The notes beneath the pieces are model-generated. The model made no database searches. It was not told where the DNA came from and worked only from the letters and a program-made list of their open reading frames with translations. A stretch of DNA of 64,000 nucleotides from Streptomyces sp. H27-H1. Lineage in GTDB: Bacteria > Actinomycetota > Actinomycetes > Streptomycetales > Streptomycetaceae. The DNA lies in NCBI RefSeq assembly GCF_026627445.1, contig NZ_JAPNLJ010000032.1, forward strand, positions 34,219 to 98,218, written 5' to 3'. Position 1 is the first letter of the stretch; every line of letters begins with the position of its first letter. The position numbers and the translations under genes were made by a program. Below, one piece after another: positions 43,697 through 53,368 of the stretch.

Positions 43697-45112
43697 GAAA
43701 TCGGGGCTCCCGACGTGCTCGTCGTCGGCGCCGGCCCCACAGGACTGGCCCTGGCCCTGGACCTCACCCGCCGCGGCGTCCGCGCCCTGGTCCTCGAGCG
43801 GGCCGACACCCTCTTCCCCGGCTCGCGGGGCAAGGGTCTGCAGCCGAGGACCCTGGAGGTCTTCGACGACCTCGGCGTGGCCGACGCGGTGCGGGAGGCC
43901 AGCGCCCACGCACCCATCGGACAGATCTGGCAGGACGGCCGGCCCGTGGGCGAGCACGACATGCTCGGCGACAGCGGTGTCGGCGGCCCCACCGACACCG
44001 AGCCGCATCCGCGTGCCCGGCTCCTGCCCCAGTGGCGCACCCAGGAGATCTTGTTCGAGCGCCTCACCGGGCTCGGTGGCCGAGTCCGCTTCGGCGCCAC
44101 CCTGACCGGCCTCGGCCAGGACTCCGGCGGAGTGGACGCACACCTCTTGGACGGCAGCACACTGCGCGCCGCGTACCTGGTCGCCGCCGACGGCGGCCGC
44201 TCCACCGTCCGCAAGACCCTGGGCATCGGTATGACCGGCGAGACCGTGGACCCCGCCCCGATGGCCGTGGCCGACGTCCGGCTGCGCCCCGGGGTACTGG
44301 ACCGCGACCACTGGCACCTGTTCCCGGGCCCGGACGGCGGCTTCGCCGCACTGTGCCCGCTGCCCGGCACCGATGAATTCCAGTTCGTCGCGCGGACCGA
44401 CGACCTCGACATCCCTGCCGCGGTCGCCGCCCTCACCCACCTGAGCGCGGACGACGTCACCGAGGTCCGGTGGGCCTCCGACTTCCGCCCGCGCGCCGCC
44501 ATGGCCGACCGCTTCCGGGCCGGCCGGGTGCTGCTCGCGGGCGACGCGGCCCACGTGCACTCCCCCGCCGGCGGTCAGGGCCTCAACACCAGCGTGCAGG
44601 ACGCCTACAACCTCGGCTGGAAGCTCGGACAGATACTGCGCCACGGAGCCGACCCCGCAATCCTGGACACCTACGAGCAGGAGCGGCGGCCCGTCGCCGC
44701 GCACATCCTGGGTCTGACCACGCGGATCCACCGCGGCCAGGAAGAGCGCGGCCGAACCACCCGCCAGCTCGGCCTGGGCTACCGGGGCGGCCCCCTCTCC
44801 GAGGGCGCCGCGGGCGCCCTGGAAGCCGGGGACCGCGCCCCCGACGGCCCGCTGCCGGACGGCCGCCGGCTCTTCGACCTGTTCCGGGGCCCGCACCTCA
44901 CCCTGCTCGCCGTCGGCACGGATGCCGAACTGCCGCCCCTGGGAGCGGAGTTCCTGCGTGTCCACCGGATCGGACCGTACGAGCCGTACGGCAAGGGGCT
45001 CTTCCTGGTCCGGCCCGACGGATACGTGGGCTGGGCGGGCGAGGACGCGTCCGGACTCGCCCGCTACCTCGACCGCCTGGCCCGCCCCGGCGGACCGGTG
45101 ACGGGGAGCTGA
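43673..45112 (+). CDS. FAD-dependent aromatic monooxygenase (TetX/PgaE-like)
   Basis: 479 residues. FAD motif GAGPTGLALALDLTRRG (19-35), the DG motif in YLVAADGGRSTVRKTLGI and the GD motif LLAGDAAHVHSPAGGQGLNTSVQDAYNLGWKL (about 283-315) define the group A aromatic hydroxylases (PHBH fold); the C-terminal thioredoxin-like domain is shortened. Relatives hydroxylate polyketides or inactivate tetracyclines or rifamycins. Divergent from a classical TetR repressor, so a resistance function is plausible but the substrate is not shown. No ribosome-binding site; promoter position suggests a leaderless mRNA. Codons 4-8 double as an operator. Confidence 0.88.
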   Translation: MTELNNVKEIGAPDVLVVGAGPTGLALALDLTRRGVRALVLERADTLFPGSRGKGLQPRTLEVFDDLGVADAVREASAHAPIGQIWQDGRPVGEHDMLGDSGVGGPTDTEPHPRARLLPQWRTQEILFERLTGLGGRVRFGATLTGLGQDSGGVDAHLLDGSTLRAAYLVAADGGRSTVRKTLGIGMTGETVDPAPMAVADVRLRPGVLDRDHWHLFPGPDGGFAALCPLPGTDEFQFVARTDDLDIPAAVAALTHLSADDVTEVRWASDFRPRAAMADRFRAGRVLLAGDAAHVHSPAGGQGLNTSVQDAYNLGWKLGQILRHGADPAILDTYEQERRPVAAHILGLTTRIHRGQEERGRTTRQLGLGYRGGPLSEGAAGALEAGDRAPDGPLPDGRRLFDLFRGPHLTLLAVGTDAELPPLGAEFLRVHRIGPYEPYGKGLFLVRPDGYVGWAGEDASGLARYLDRLARPGGPVTGS

Positions 45113-45126
45113 AGGGAGGCCGTCCG

Positions 45127-46740
45127 TCAGCGCAGCGTGGGGATCACATCGCTCGTCTCGTCGACTTCCACAGGCCCGGTGGCGCGCCGGCCGAGCTCCT
45201 CCGCCGGCGTCTCGTCCGCACAGGCGGTGCCCCGCGCGGGCAGGGCCAGGGTGGCGAGGTAGTCGTCGACGAGCGCGCTGACGCACGCGCTGCGGTGGTA
45301 GGCGGTGTGGCCTTCGCCCTCGAAGGTCAGCAGCCGCCCGTTGTCCAGGGTCCCGGCCAGGGCCACGGCGTCCCGGTACGGGGTGTCCGGGTCCCCGGTC
45401 GTGCCGAGGATCAAGATCGGGGCGGAGCCGGCCGCCCGGTAGGAGCCCTCGAAGCGGCTCGGGCGTTCTGCCGGCCACTGCGCGCAGGTGGGCGCGTGGT
45501 TGTGGTCGTAGGTGGGCGGCCCCAGGCCGATGGGGGGCCCGAGCAGCGGCGCCGAGGCCGAGTGCGCGCCGACCAGGGCGCCCAGGAGGAGCCGGCTGCT
45601 CGGGTAGACCCGGTCGGCGCATTCGACGGCCGTGTTGACGTTGAGGAAGTCGAAGGACGCGGGTGAGGGCGGTGACAGCAGGAAGGAGGTCCTGCGCTGC
45701 TGGGCCGCGGCCAGCGCCTCTCCCAGGTAGGGCCAGATCTCCTGGCCCGAGTTGATGTTGAACATCAGGCGGTAGGCGAGCGTGTAGCCGGTGGCCGGGC
45801 GTCCACTGGCGGTGACGACCGGGTCGGCATCGAGGTCCCGCTTGAGCTGCGCGAAGGCCTGCCGGGGTTCTCCTTCGCCGAATCCGCAGGTGGCGGCGTT
45901 CTGCGCGCACCAGTCGAGGAACCGGCCGACGGCGGAGTCCAGGGCCGTGAACTGCGCGGCGTCGTAGGCGTAGGGGATGTCGGCGTAGCGGCGGGGATCG
46001 TAGGCCCCGTCCAGGACCATGGCGCGCACGCGCCGGGGGAACTGCGCGGCGTAGACGGTGCCGACGTAGCTGCCGAAGGAACGGCCGTAGAAGGTGAGCG
46101 TCTCCTCGCCGAGGGCCTGGCGCAGCAGGTCGAGGTCCTTGGCGTTCGACGCGGTGCCGATGAACGGCACGAGGCCGCCGGAGCGCTCCTGGCAGGCGGC
46201 GGCGAACTCGCGGCCCTGCCGAATGGCGTCCTGCAGGGCTCCGGGGCCGGGGACGCCGCGCGCGGCGTCGACGGCGGCCGCGTACTCCTTGTCGTTCCAG
46301 CACTCCACCTGCCCGCTGCGTGCCACGCCCCGCATGTCGTACCCGACGACGTCGAAGCCGTCACGGAGGGCGGCGGGGAGCGCGTCATGACTGTTGCGGG
46401 CGAAGTCCACACCGGAGTTGCCGGGTCCGCCGGGGTGAAGCACGAGGACGCCGGTGCGGTGGGCCGGGTCGGCCGCGAGCCGCCGGGTGACGGCCAGCGG
46501 GATCGTGCCCCCGGTGGGCTGCCGGTAGTCCAGCGGGACCTGGGCGGTCGCGCACTCGAAACCGTCCCCCCGGTCGTCCGCGCAGGGGCCCCAGGACAGT
46601 GCGGGAACGGGCGGGGCGGGGACGGCGGTCGCCGTGGCGGCCCCGGGCTCGACTCCGAGGAGCGCCGTGACCGCGAGCAGGACGAGGGCCATCCCCCACA
46701 CCGCTCGTTTGCGCGCATCGTCGGCTGAACGGATCTGCAT
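45127..46740 (-). CDS. Secreted alpha/beta hydrolase, tripeptidyl aminopeptidase (TAP) family
   Basis: 537 residues, ATG 46740 with GGAG eight bases upstream. Signal peptide (AVWGMALVLLAVTALLGV, cleavage after about residue 38). The alpha/beta hydrolase fold has the oxyanion region LVLHPGGPGNSGVDF, nucleophile Ser in FYGRSFGSYVG (G-x-S-x-G), the C-terminal TAP domain, Asp in TTGDPDTPYR and His in GEGHTAYH. Similar to mycelium-associated tripeptidyl aminopeptidases and SlpD/SlpE of Streptomyces, which trim N-terminal tripeptides from exported proteins. Convergent with the flavin monooxygenase gene (14 bases between stops). Confidence 0.9.
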   Translation of the reverse strand: MQIRSADDARKRAVWGMALVLLAVTALLGVEPGAATATAVPAPPVPALSWGPCADDRGDGFECATAQVPLDYRQPTGGTIPLAVTRRLAADPAHRTGVLVLHPGGPGNSGVDFARNSHDALPAALRDGFDVVGYDMRGVARSGQVECWNDKEYAAAVDAARGVPGPGALQDAIRQGREFAAACQERSGGLVPFIGTASNAKDLDLLRQALGEETLTFYGRSFGSYVGTVYAAQFPRRVRAMVLDGAYDPRRYADIPYAYDAAQFTALDSAVGRFLDWCAQNAATCGFGEGEPRQAFAQLKRDLDADPVVTASGRPATGYTLAYRLMFNINSGQEIWPYLGEALAAAQQRRTSFLLSPPSPASFDFLNVNTAVECADRVYPSSRLLLGALVGAHSASAPLLGPPIGLGPPTYDHNHAPTCAQWPAERPSRFEGSYRAAGSAPILILGTTGDPDTPYRDAVALAGTLDNGRLLTFEGEGHTAYHRSACVSALVDDYLATLALPARGTACADETPAEELGRRATGPVEVDETSDVIPTLR

Positions 46741-47421
46741 GCGGTGAGCTCCTTCGGCGGCAGGTCGGCGGCAGGGGCGCGCAGGAGGTCGGGGCGGATG
46801 GTGCGGACGCGCCGCCCCGCGCAGGGCCGGGCGGCAGTGTCAGGTTCCCACCCGTGGGCCGCGCCGGGATAGACGGCGGTCCGGACGGGATCCGGAACGC
46901 ACGCCCCCGGCCTGCGGGTTCGGCCCCCGTTCCGGCTTCACGGACCTGCGGGAAGCCCCGCTCCGAATCGCGCCGGGCGTGCGGGATTTCCGGGCGGGGC
47001 TCCTCGCGAGCCCGCCGATGGAGACGCCGACCTGCCGCGCCCGACCGTCAGTTCGGGTACGACGCCCGTGTGGATCCGCTCACACCGGAGACAGCCTCTC
47101 GTTGTCGCCCCGGACGCTTTGCGGTCCGGCCGCCGGCTCGCCGTCATGTGCGCGGACTGGGAACGGCCGCCCTGCCGGGGCGCGGTCCGATCGCGTCCAA
47201 AGGTCACGACTCGACTGGACCTAAGCCCCTTAAATGGGACAACTACGCATAGATCGCGTTTTTAGCTACATAGACACACATACATCATCCGACGGTGCGT
47301 CAGTCACACCCGCACGAGGCATAATCGGGGCCGGTCGTCTCCGGAAGCGGTGGGGCCATCGGGGTACTGACCCGCCCCGCAGCCCCGTTCCGTACCCGAC
47401 CGATCCCCCAAGGCGTTGCAG
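46741..47421. promoter_or_regulatory. Long intergenic region with AT-rich promoter patch
   Basis: About 680 bases between divergent genes. No ORF here looks real on either strand. 47220-47290 is unusually AT-rich for this genome and holds CTACGCATAGA (47243-47253) and CTACATAGA (47266-47274), a near repeat 22 bases apart, and a TTTTT run. It probably contains the promoter of the PIG-L gene, with a leader of more than 100 bases. Confidence 0.5.
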
Positions 47422-49536
47422 ATGTCGCTGGCCAGCCGTACCCGCCCCGCGGCCCTCCTCGCCGTACTCACCGTCGGCGGCGTCGCCGTGACGACCTGGG
47501 CCTACGGATCCGGGACTCCAGCGGAGTCGGCGACTCCCGGAGCGACGCTTCCCGCGAGTGTGACCGAGGGCACGGTCCTCCAGGTCGTCGCGCATCCCGA
47601 CGACGACCTCTTCTTCATGAACCCCGACCTGAGCCGCTCCATATCGACGGGCATAAAGGTCTCCACCGTCTATCTGACCGCCGGCGAGTCCGACGGCCGC
47701 AACGAGGCCCACAGCCGGAAACTGCAGGATCCCGTGCGTCCCGCCGACCACGCCGCCTACGCGGAAGCCCGGCAGAACGGCGTCCGGGCCGCCTACTCGC
47801 AGATGGCCACCGGCGACCGCAGCAGCGCCTGGCAGCGCCGCTCCATACCCACGGCCGGCGGCGGGAGCGCCGAGGTGGACGTCCTCGTCGCGCGACCCGA
47901 GGTCAACCTGGTGTGGATGCAGTTGCGGGAGGCCCGCAGCATCTCCGGGAACAACCCGGACAGCCTGCGCGGGCTGTGGGACGGCCGGGTCCCCGCCCTG
48001 GGCGCCCAGCTGAGCTCGGCAACGCCGGTCGAGCCCGGCTTCTCGTACGACAGGGACCAGGTCATAGAGGCCATCGCCGGGGTCTTCGCGATGTACCGGC
48101 CGACCACCATACGGACGCAGGACCCGACGCCCGGCCTGGGGCGGGCCGGCGGCATCTTCCCGGACCACCAGGACCACATATACGGCGCCCGCTTCGTGCA
48201 GGCCGCCGCCGAGCGCTACGCGAAGTCCACGGACCGGCCGCACTTCTCGGTCCAGAACTACGTGAGCTATCCCAACACCTCCCTGCCCCCGGCGCTCGGC
48301 CCGCAGGCCGCCGAGGAGAAGCTCGGCTACCTCAAGACCTACGCCTGGATGGACCACCGGGACTGGTGCGGCAGCCCCGCCGGCTGCGGCGACCGCAAGA
48401 CGGCGACCCGCCCCACCGGTGCCGGCTGGACCCGGACCATCCACTACAGCCGGGGCGACACCACCTCCTGGATGACCGAGGGCATACCCGGCCGGCTGTG
48501 GGCCTTCGCCGTGCTGGACGGAAGCATGGCCTACTGGTCGCGCAGCGGCACCGAGGCCTCCTGGCAGGGGCCCCAGTTCCTCACCGGCACCGGAATGGAC
48601 GCGGGCGTGACGGCGACCCGGCTCCCGGACGGCAGGGTCGCGGTCTTCGGTACGCGGACCACGCTGGGCGCCACACCCCGGGAGTACGGCCGCCAGGTGG
48701 TGTTCGCCGTCCAGGCGGCGCCCGACGGCGCCTTCGGCCCGTGGCACTCGCTGGGCACCCCGGACACCGGAGACGTGGCCGGCATCTCGGCGATCAGCGC
48801 ACCTGCCGTGGCCCTGGACGGTGCCGGCCGGATGACCGTCTACGTACGCGACTCCCGGCGCACCCTGCGCGCCAGCGCGCAGCAGACCCCTGACGGCGCC
48901 TTCGGCACGTGGGAGTCGCTGGGCGGCACCGGCCTGCAGGGCGACCCGGTCACCGCGACGGACTCGGCCGGCCGGCGCCACGTGTACGCGGCCACGACCC
49001 AGAGCGTGCTGGCCTGGGTCCAGAAGGCCCCGGACGCCCCGTTCGGTGCCCCCGTCCCGACCCGGCTGCCCGCGACCACCGGTCCGCTCTCGGCGAGTGC
49101 ACAGGGCGACGGAGTCTCCCTGTACTTCCGCCGCCCCGGCACGGGCACGGTCGCAACGAGTCTGGCCACCGCGGGCGAACCCGTACCGCAGTTCTCCCAG
49201 GTCACCGAGGCGGGCGGCGAGGGCGGCTACGGCTCCGTGGGCGTCGCGGGCGGCCTGCTCGCGGGTCGCGCGAGCGCGGGCACCATCGGCGTGTCGGGCA
49301 CGGCCGACAACCCGTCCTGGTACCAGTCGCAAATGCACTACACGGGCGCACCGGCGGCGCTGGCCGCGCAGGACGGCACGGTCGTCGGCGCCGTCCTCGG
49401 CCTGGACGCCGATCTGCACGTGACCACCGCTCCCCCGGCCGGCCGCCGGCCGCCCTCCTCCCCCTGGCAGCGGGCCGTCCCGCCCACGACGGGCGCGGCA
49501 GCCGGCCGCGCGGGCTCCGGGTCGCAGCAGCGCTGA
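47422..49536 (+). CDS. Secreted PIG-L deacetylase with beta-propeller-like C-terminus
   Basis: 704 residues from ATG 47422 (AAGG eight bases upstream; the TTG two codons earlier is less likely). Signal peptide PAALLAVLTVGGVAVTTWA. The PIG-L/LmbE zinc deacetylase domain (about 45-330) has AHPDDDLFF (His58, Asp60, Asp61) and the distal PDHQDH (about 247-252) metal ligands. The C-terminal ~340 residues contain repeating DGAFGPWHSLG and DGAFGTWESLGG units spaced ~45-50 residues apart, like the PLL/lectin-type propellers. PIG-L enzymes remove N-acetyl from sugars (GlcNAc types). Together this suggests an exported enzyme acting on cell-wall or environmental amino sugars, bound through the propeller. 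Confidence 0.88.
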   Translation: MSLASRTRPAALLAVLTVGGVAVTTWAYGSGTPAESATPGATLPASVTEGTVLQVVAHPDDDLFFMNPDLSRSISTGIKVSTVYLTAGESDGRNEAHSRKLQDPVRPADHAAYAEARQNGVRAAYSQMATGDRSSAWQRRSIPTAGGGSAEVDVLVARPEVNLVWMQLREARSISGNNPDSLRGLWDGRVPALGAQLSSATPVEPGFSYDRDQVIEAIAGVFAMYRPTTIRTQDPTPGLGRAGGIFPDHQDHIYGARFVQAAAERYAKSTDRPHFSVQNYVSYPNTSLPPALGPQAAEEKLGYLKTYAWMDHRDWCGSPAGCGDRKTATRPTGAGWTRTIHYSRGDTTSWMTEGIPGRLWAFAVLDGSMAYWSRSGTEASWQGPQFLTGTGMDAGVTATRLPDGRVAVFGTRTTLGATPREYGRQVVFAVQAAPDGAFGPWHSLGTPDTGDVAGISAISAPAVALDGAGRMTVYVRDSRRTLRASAQQTPDGAFGTWESLGGTGLQGDPVTATDSAGRRHVYAATTQSVLAWVQKAPDAPFGAPVPTRLPATTGPLSASAQGDGVSLYFRRPGTGTVATSLATAGEPVPQFSQVTEAGGEGGYGSVGVAGGLLAGRASAGTIGVSGTADNPSWYQSQMHYTGAPAALAAQDGTVVGAVLGLDADLHVTTAPPAGRRPPSSPWQRAVPPTTGAAAGRAGSGSQQR

Positions 49537-49767
49537 CGTCGGAGCCGCCCACGAGGTGGACCGTACGAGGGAGTCGCGCCGGGCCTTCGCGGTCCGGACG
49601 CGCTCGCGCCGTGACCCGTACCACCTCTCGCCCGGCCGGGCGCCGGCCGCGGAAGGGGTCGTCTACCGCCGCACGCCGGCCGCGCCGCCGCCGGGTGACG
49701 GGACGCGGCGCTCTGAACCCCCGCGGGACCCCTGAACACCCGGACCGCCCGGCCCGCGGCGTACGTA

Positions 49768-51345
49768 CTACGGGCGCAGGGGCTGGGTCGGTAGCGCCGT
49801 GCCGTCGAGCGCCACGAGGGACAGCACCACGATGGAGCCCGTCCACGCGAGGGGGGCGACCGACGAGGGCCGGCCCGCCCCGTCCACCTTCTCCGGCAGC
49901 TCACCGAGCGAGTTCCGCTTGGAGAGCGCCCAGTCCAGGACCTGTCCCGCCCTCGCGGGCCGGTCCGTGCCGGTCCAGGCGAGGGCGAAGAAGGCCGTAC
50001 TGGGCAGGCGTACGCGCCCCGGCGCGCCCCCGGGATCGTTTCCCGGGGTCAGCCCGCCGTTGGGCAGCAGCAGTTCCCGGTACGTGGCGTCCAGCGCCGC
50101 GGGCAGGGCGGCGGGGGCTTCGTTGAACGGGGGCGCCATGAAGGCCACCGCGCCGTCGTGGCCGTGGCCTCCGTCGGTGGTGCGCTGGTAGCCCAGGGGG
50201 AGGAAGCGCGCGGTGATCCCGGCGGACAGCCGCCGCGCCGCGCGGGACCAGCGGGCCGCGTCCTGTGGCCGCCTCGCCCCCGGGCGAGGCCGGCGGAGGC
50301 GTTGAGCCCGGCGAGCAGCGGTACGGCCGTACCGATGTTCGCGGTGGACGTCATCAGCTCCCAGTAGTCGGGCGACGCCGGGGGCAGCCCGTCCGCCCGC
50401 AGGGAGCCGGCCGCGTGGTCGGCCGCCTTGCGGATCATCGGGTGGAGGGTGGCCGGCCTGGCCCGGCGGGTGGCCCGGGGGGCCGTCCGGTACCACTGCC
50501 AGGCGGCCCAGGGGACCCAGCCGTTGGCGTCGAGCTGCTGGCTCCTGGCGTCGGGCGGCCCGGATCCGTCGAGCTTCGTACGCGCCTCCCGGGTGCCGTC
50601 CTCGCGCTGGGTCGCGGCGCTGTAGCGCAGGATCCGGTGCGCCTCGGCGTCATGGCCGGTGTGTGCCAGCGCTGCGGCGGCGAAGCTGGAATCGCGCGGC
50701 CAGGAGTACATCCGGCCGGGACTCCAGCCCGCCGCCACCGCGCCGTTGGGCCGGAGCAGGGCGCGCATGGCCAGCGGGGCCCGCACGGCCGTCGCGCACT
50801 GCTCGGGCGTCTTGCCGGGGACCCGCCCGGAGGCCAGCCAGGCGCGGCTCCGCCGATCTGCTGCCGCGCCGGCGGATGGTCCGGGGCGACCCGGGCCGAC
50901 GCCGTCCTGCCGTCGGGAAGGTACAGCCACGGGCCGGAGGCCGGCCGCAGGACGTTGCTCCGATGTAGCGCGCGTCCGCGGCGAGGGACTGCGGCACCCC
51001 TTCGGCGGACGTCGCATTGGACAGGAGGCCGATGGTGGGGGCGGCGAAGGCGGTCAGGAGCGCGTGGCCCGGAGCGGCCTCGCCAGGGCCCTGGTGGCTC
51101 GCGGGCAGGGCGAGCGGCGCCGGCCGCGCCCGGTCCGCCGGCCGCTCGGCTCGCCGGTCGGCCAGGTGCCCGGAGCGGTACCTCATCTGTTGGGCGGTCT
51201 GCTGACCTGCGTGGTGCCGGATTTCGTGCCCGGCGTGGCGTCCCGGCTGCCGTGCGGTGGGGTGGCCCGAGGTGCACACGCGTACCGCTACGCTCGCCCG
51301 GGCCGCCGCGCCGACCATCCAACGACCGGGCCGGAAACCGGGCAT
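49768..51345 (-). pseudogene. GH15-like (glucoamylase/dextranase type) gene with about three frameshifts
   Basis: Good start (ATG 51345, GGAGG upstream) and a continuous product if three frame changes are allowed: about 50958 (before SNVLRPASGPWLYLPDG), about 50870 (before AWLASGRVPGKTPEQCA) and about 50285 (before QDAARWSRAARRLSAGI). Recognisable GH15 elements are LRPNGAVAAGWSPGRMYSWPRDSSF (substrate pocket with WPRD), ANGWVPWAAWQWYR, SPDYWE with the likely catalytic acid, and FMAPPFNE. The stop is TAG 49768-49770. About 525 residues. Indels are spread out with long good stretches between, so assembly or sequencing error is as likely as decay. Confidence 0.7.
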
Positions 51346-51621
51346 AGCCGCTCCCTCCACCGGGCCCGCGTGCGCGCGGACCCTGGGTCCCCATCCTGGA
51401 GAACCGCGCGGAAGGTGCCACGGAACACCCGCCGCGCGGGTGACCGGGGAGTCCCGAGGCCCTCGGGTATATAACCGTCCTGACGCCGCGCCCGACACCC
51501 CCGGCGTGCCGGGGACCGCGGGACATGGGCATCATGGATGTCCGCGCGCCGTGCCGTTTTCCGCGGGCGGCGGGCGCGCCGGCCGTTTCTCCGGCCGGAT
51601 TTGGCTGCGAAGGACGGGTAC

Positions 51622-53316
51622 ATGAGCACAGTTCCGGGCAACGGCAAGGGCATCCCGCCCGGGGGCGTCGAGCACGAAGGCGTCGAGCACGGAGGCGTCG
51701 AGCACGGAGGCGTCGAACCACAAGGCGTCCAGCACGAAGGCGTCGAGGAGGACGGCGTCGAACAGGAACGCGCCCGCCGCAAGGGTCTGCAGCGCCCCTC
51801 CTCCTCTTCCCCTGCAGACGAGGGCGTCGGCCCCCGGTCCTGGTCGCTCCTGCGCGGGGTCTTCCCGGCAGCCGGGGCGGTGCTCGTCGCGGCGGCCGGG
51901 GCGCTCGTCGCCGTGGGCAGCTTCCTCGGTCTCTACGTGCGGCCCACCTCCGACGACTGGTGCGCCGCGTGGAAGGCCCGTGATCTCGGTGTCTTCGGCA
52001 TCACCTCCGACTTCTACATGACGCAGAACGGCAGGATCACCAACGCCTTCCTCAGCGGGATCGTCTACGGCGACGGCCTGGCCGGGACCAAGGTCCTGCC
52101 GGCGGTCATCGTCGTCACCTTCACCGTCGGACTGGTCCTGCTGGGCCGCGACTTCGTCCGCTTCCTCGGCGGCACGCCGCGGGTGCTGATCCTGACCGCC
52201 TGCGCCCTGCTCGTCCAGGCGCTGGTCTACTTCGCGGGCCCCCGCAGCTACCAGGTACTGCTGTGGGCCCCCGCCACGATCTCCCACACCGTGCCGAGCG
52301 TCATCGGCGTGTGGGCGCTGCTGCTGGCCCTGCGGACCGCCAACCATTCCCGTACGGCCGTACGGGTGGCCGGCCTCGTCTGCGCGTTCGTCATCGCCTT
52401 CGCGATAGGCACCCTGAGCGAGCCGTTCGCCCTCGTCAGCGGTCTCCTCGCGGCGCTGGTCGGGTTGGTCTGCCTGCCCCGACTCGGACTGGCCCGGAAC
52501 CTGCGTCCGTTCACCTGGTGCCTGACGTGGTGCGTCGGACTGGTCAGCGGTCTGGTCGTGCTGTACACCTCCCCGGGCGCCCGCTGGCGCCGGGCGCAGC
52601 AGCCGGCCAAGGATTCGATGCTGTCCTCGAGCGAGCTCGGGGCCACCTTCCGGGACTGGCTGCACATGTGGGACTCCGTCACCGGCCGGCCGGCCTACCT
52701 CGGAGCCGCGGCCATCGGCGTCCTGCTGGGGCTGTCGGCGGTCCTGGCCATGAGCCGGCGCGGACCCGCGCCGGCGAAGCGGGAGCCGCGCCGGACCGTG
52801 CCGCGCGGAACGCTGATCGTCGCCCTGCTGGTCCCGGTGCCCGTGGTGCTGCTCGGTTCGTTCGCGGTGGTCGTCGGCCTGCGCAGCGGCTACGGGCCGA
52901 CCGGGTGGACGTACGCCCGTACCTGGACGAACTACCTGGTGCCGATGGAGCTGGCCCTCTGCGGCTACGGCGCTCTGCTGGGGGCCTGGGGCGGGCGGCG
53001 GCTCTCGCAGCGCCGGACCTCCGGCGCGGCGCTCCTGACCGCGGCCGTGGCGGCGGGCGCTCTGGCGCTGGCCTCTGTGGCCGTGCTGATCCCGGAGGTC
53101 CAGCGGCTCACGACCACCACGGTCGCCCGCTCGGTGGCCTGGGACGCGCAGAACGCCCGCATCCAGAGCGAGGCCGAGCGGGGTGCCAAGGACGTGCGCT
53201 ACCGGCCGCTGTACATCGGCAGTCTCGCCGAGCCCTTCTTCACGCGGACCTACGAGCGGGACTGGGTCGCCGCCTGTACGTCGAAGTGGTACGGCATCGA
53301 CCGGATCCACCGCTGA
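51622..53316 (+). CDS. Polytopic membrane protein (DUF6056-like) with pentapeptide repeats
   Basis: 564 residues from ATG 51622 (AGGA upstream); an ATG-type start at 51538 would add 28 Arg-rich residues. Residues 15-49 are seven GVE(H/Q)x pentapeptides, acidic and His-rich, on the inner side before helix one. About ten hydrophobic helices follow. SDDWCAAW and FYMTQNGRITNAFL after helix one, and the C-terminal extracellular part (YIGSLAEPFFTRTYERDW), match the pattern of GT-C-like/DUF6056 proteins, whose first loop often carries acidic catalytic residues (here DD in TSDDW). A lipid-linked sugar transferase role is therefore possible but not shown. A GGGTAT (51466-51471) lies ~150 bases upstream. 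Confidence 0.8.
   Translation: MSTVPGNGKGIPPGGVEHEGVEHGGVEHGGVEPQGVQHEGVEEDGVEQERARRKGLQRPSSSSPADEGVGPRSWSLLRGVFPAAGAVLVAAAGALVAVGSFLGLYVRPTSDDWCAAWKARDLGVFGITSDFYMTQNGRITNAFLSGIVYGDGLAGTKVLPAVIVVTFTVGLVLLGRDFVRFLGGTPRVLILTACALLVQALVYFAGPRSYQVLLWAPATISHTVPSVIGVWALLLALRTANHSRTAVRVAGLVCAFVIAFAIGTLSEPFALVSGLLAALVGLVCLPRLGLARNLRPFTWCLTWCVGLVSGLVVLYTSPGARWRRAQQPAKDSMLSSSELGATFRDWLHMWDSVTGRPAYLGAAAIGVLLGLSAVLAMSRRGPAPAKREPRRTVPRGTLIVALLVPVPVVLLGSFAVVVGLRSGYGPTGWTYARTWTNYLVPMELALCGYGALLGAWGGRRLSQRRTSGAALLTAAVAAGALALASVAVLIPEVQRLTTTTVARSVAWDAQNARIQSEAERGAKDVRYRPLYIGSLAEPFFTRTYERDWVAACTSKWYGIDRIHR
51664..51768 (+). repeat. 15-bp tandem repeat, seven units, at N-terminus of membrane protein gene
   Basis: Units of GGCGTCGAGCACGGA (variable in the last six bases) start at 51664, 51679, 51694, 51709, 51724, 51739 and 51754 and encode GVEHG-like pentapeptides. 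It is a second coding array of the same period as 7526-7600 but different sequence. Confidence 0.95.
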
Positions 53317-53332
53317 TCCGCGCCGGAGGGCG

Positions 53333-53353
53333 GCCGGCGCGGCCTGCGCCGGC
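53333..53353. terminator. Hairpin between convergent genes
   Basis: GCCGGCGC (53333-53340) and GCGCCGGC (53346-53353) form a perfect 8-bp stem with 5-base loop between the stop codons at 53316 and 53369. Confidence 0.7.
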
Positions 53354-53368
53354 ACGGCCGCTCTCCGG

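Noticed and set aside
46854..47265. Small ORFs in the long intergenic gap upstream of the PIG-L gene
   Set aside because: Low-complexity translations, no ribosome-binding sites, competing frames, no family similarity.
47230..47300. tRNA or small RNA gene in the AT-rich patch
   Set aside because: No cloverleaf or stable stem could be drawn by eye; more likely a promoter.
49537..49767. Coding region between PIG-L and the GH15-like gene
   Set aside because: Frames here are Arg/Pro-rich with no start signal; looks like a plain intergenic stretch.
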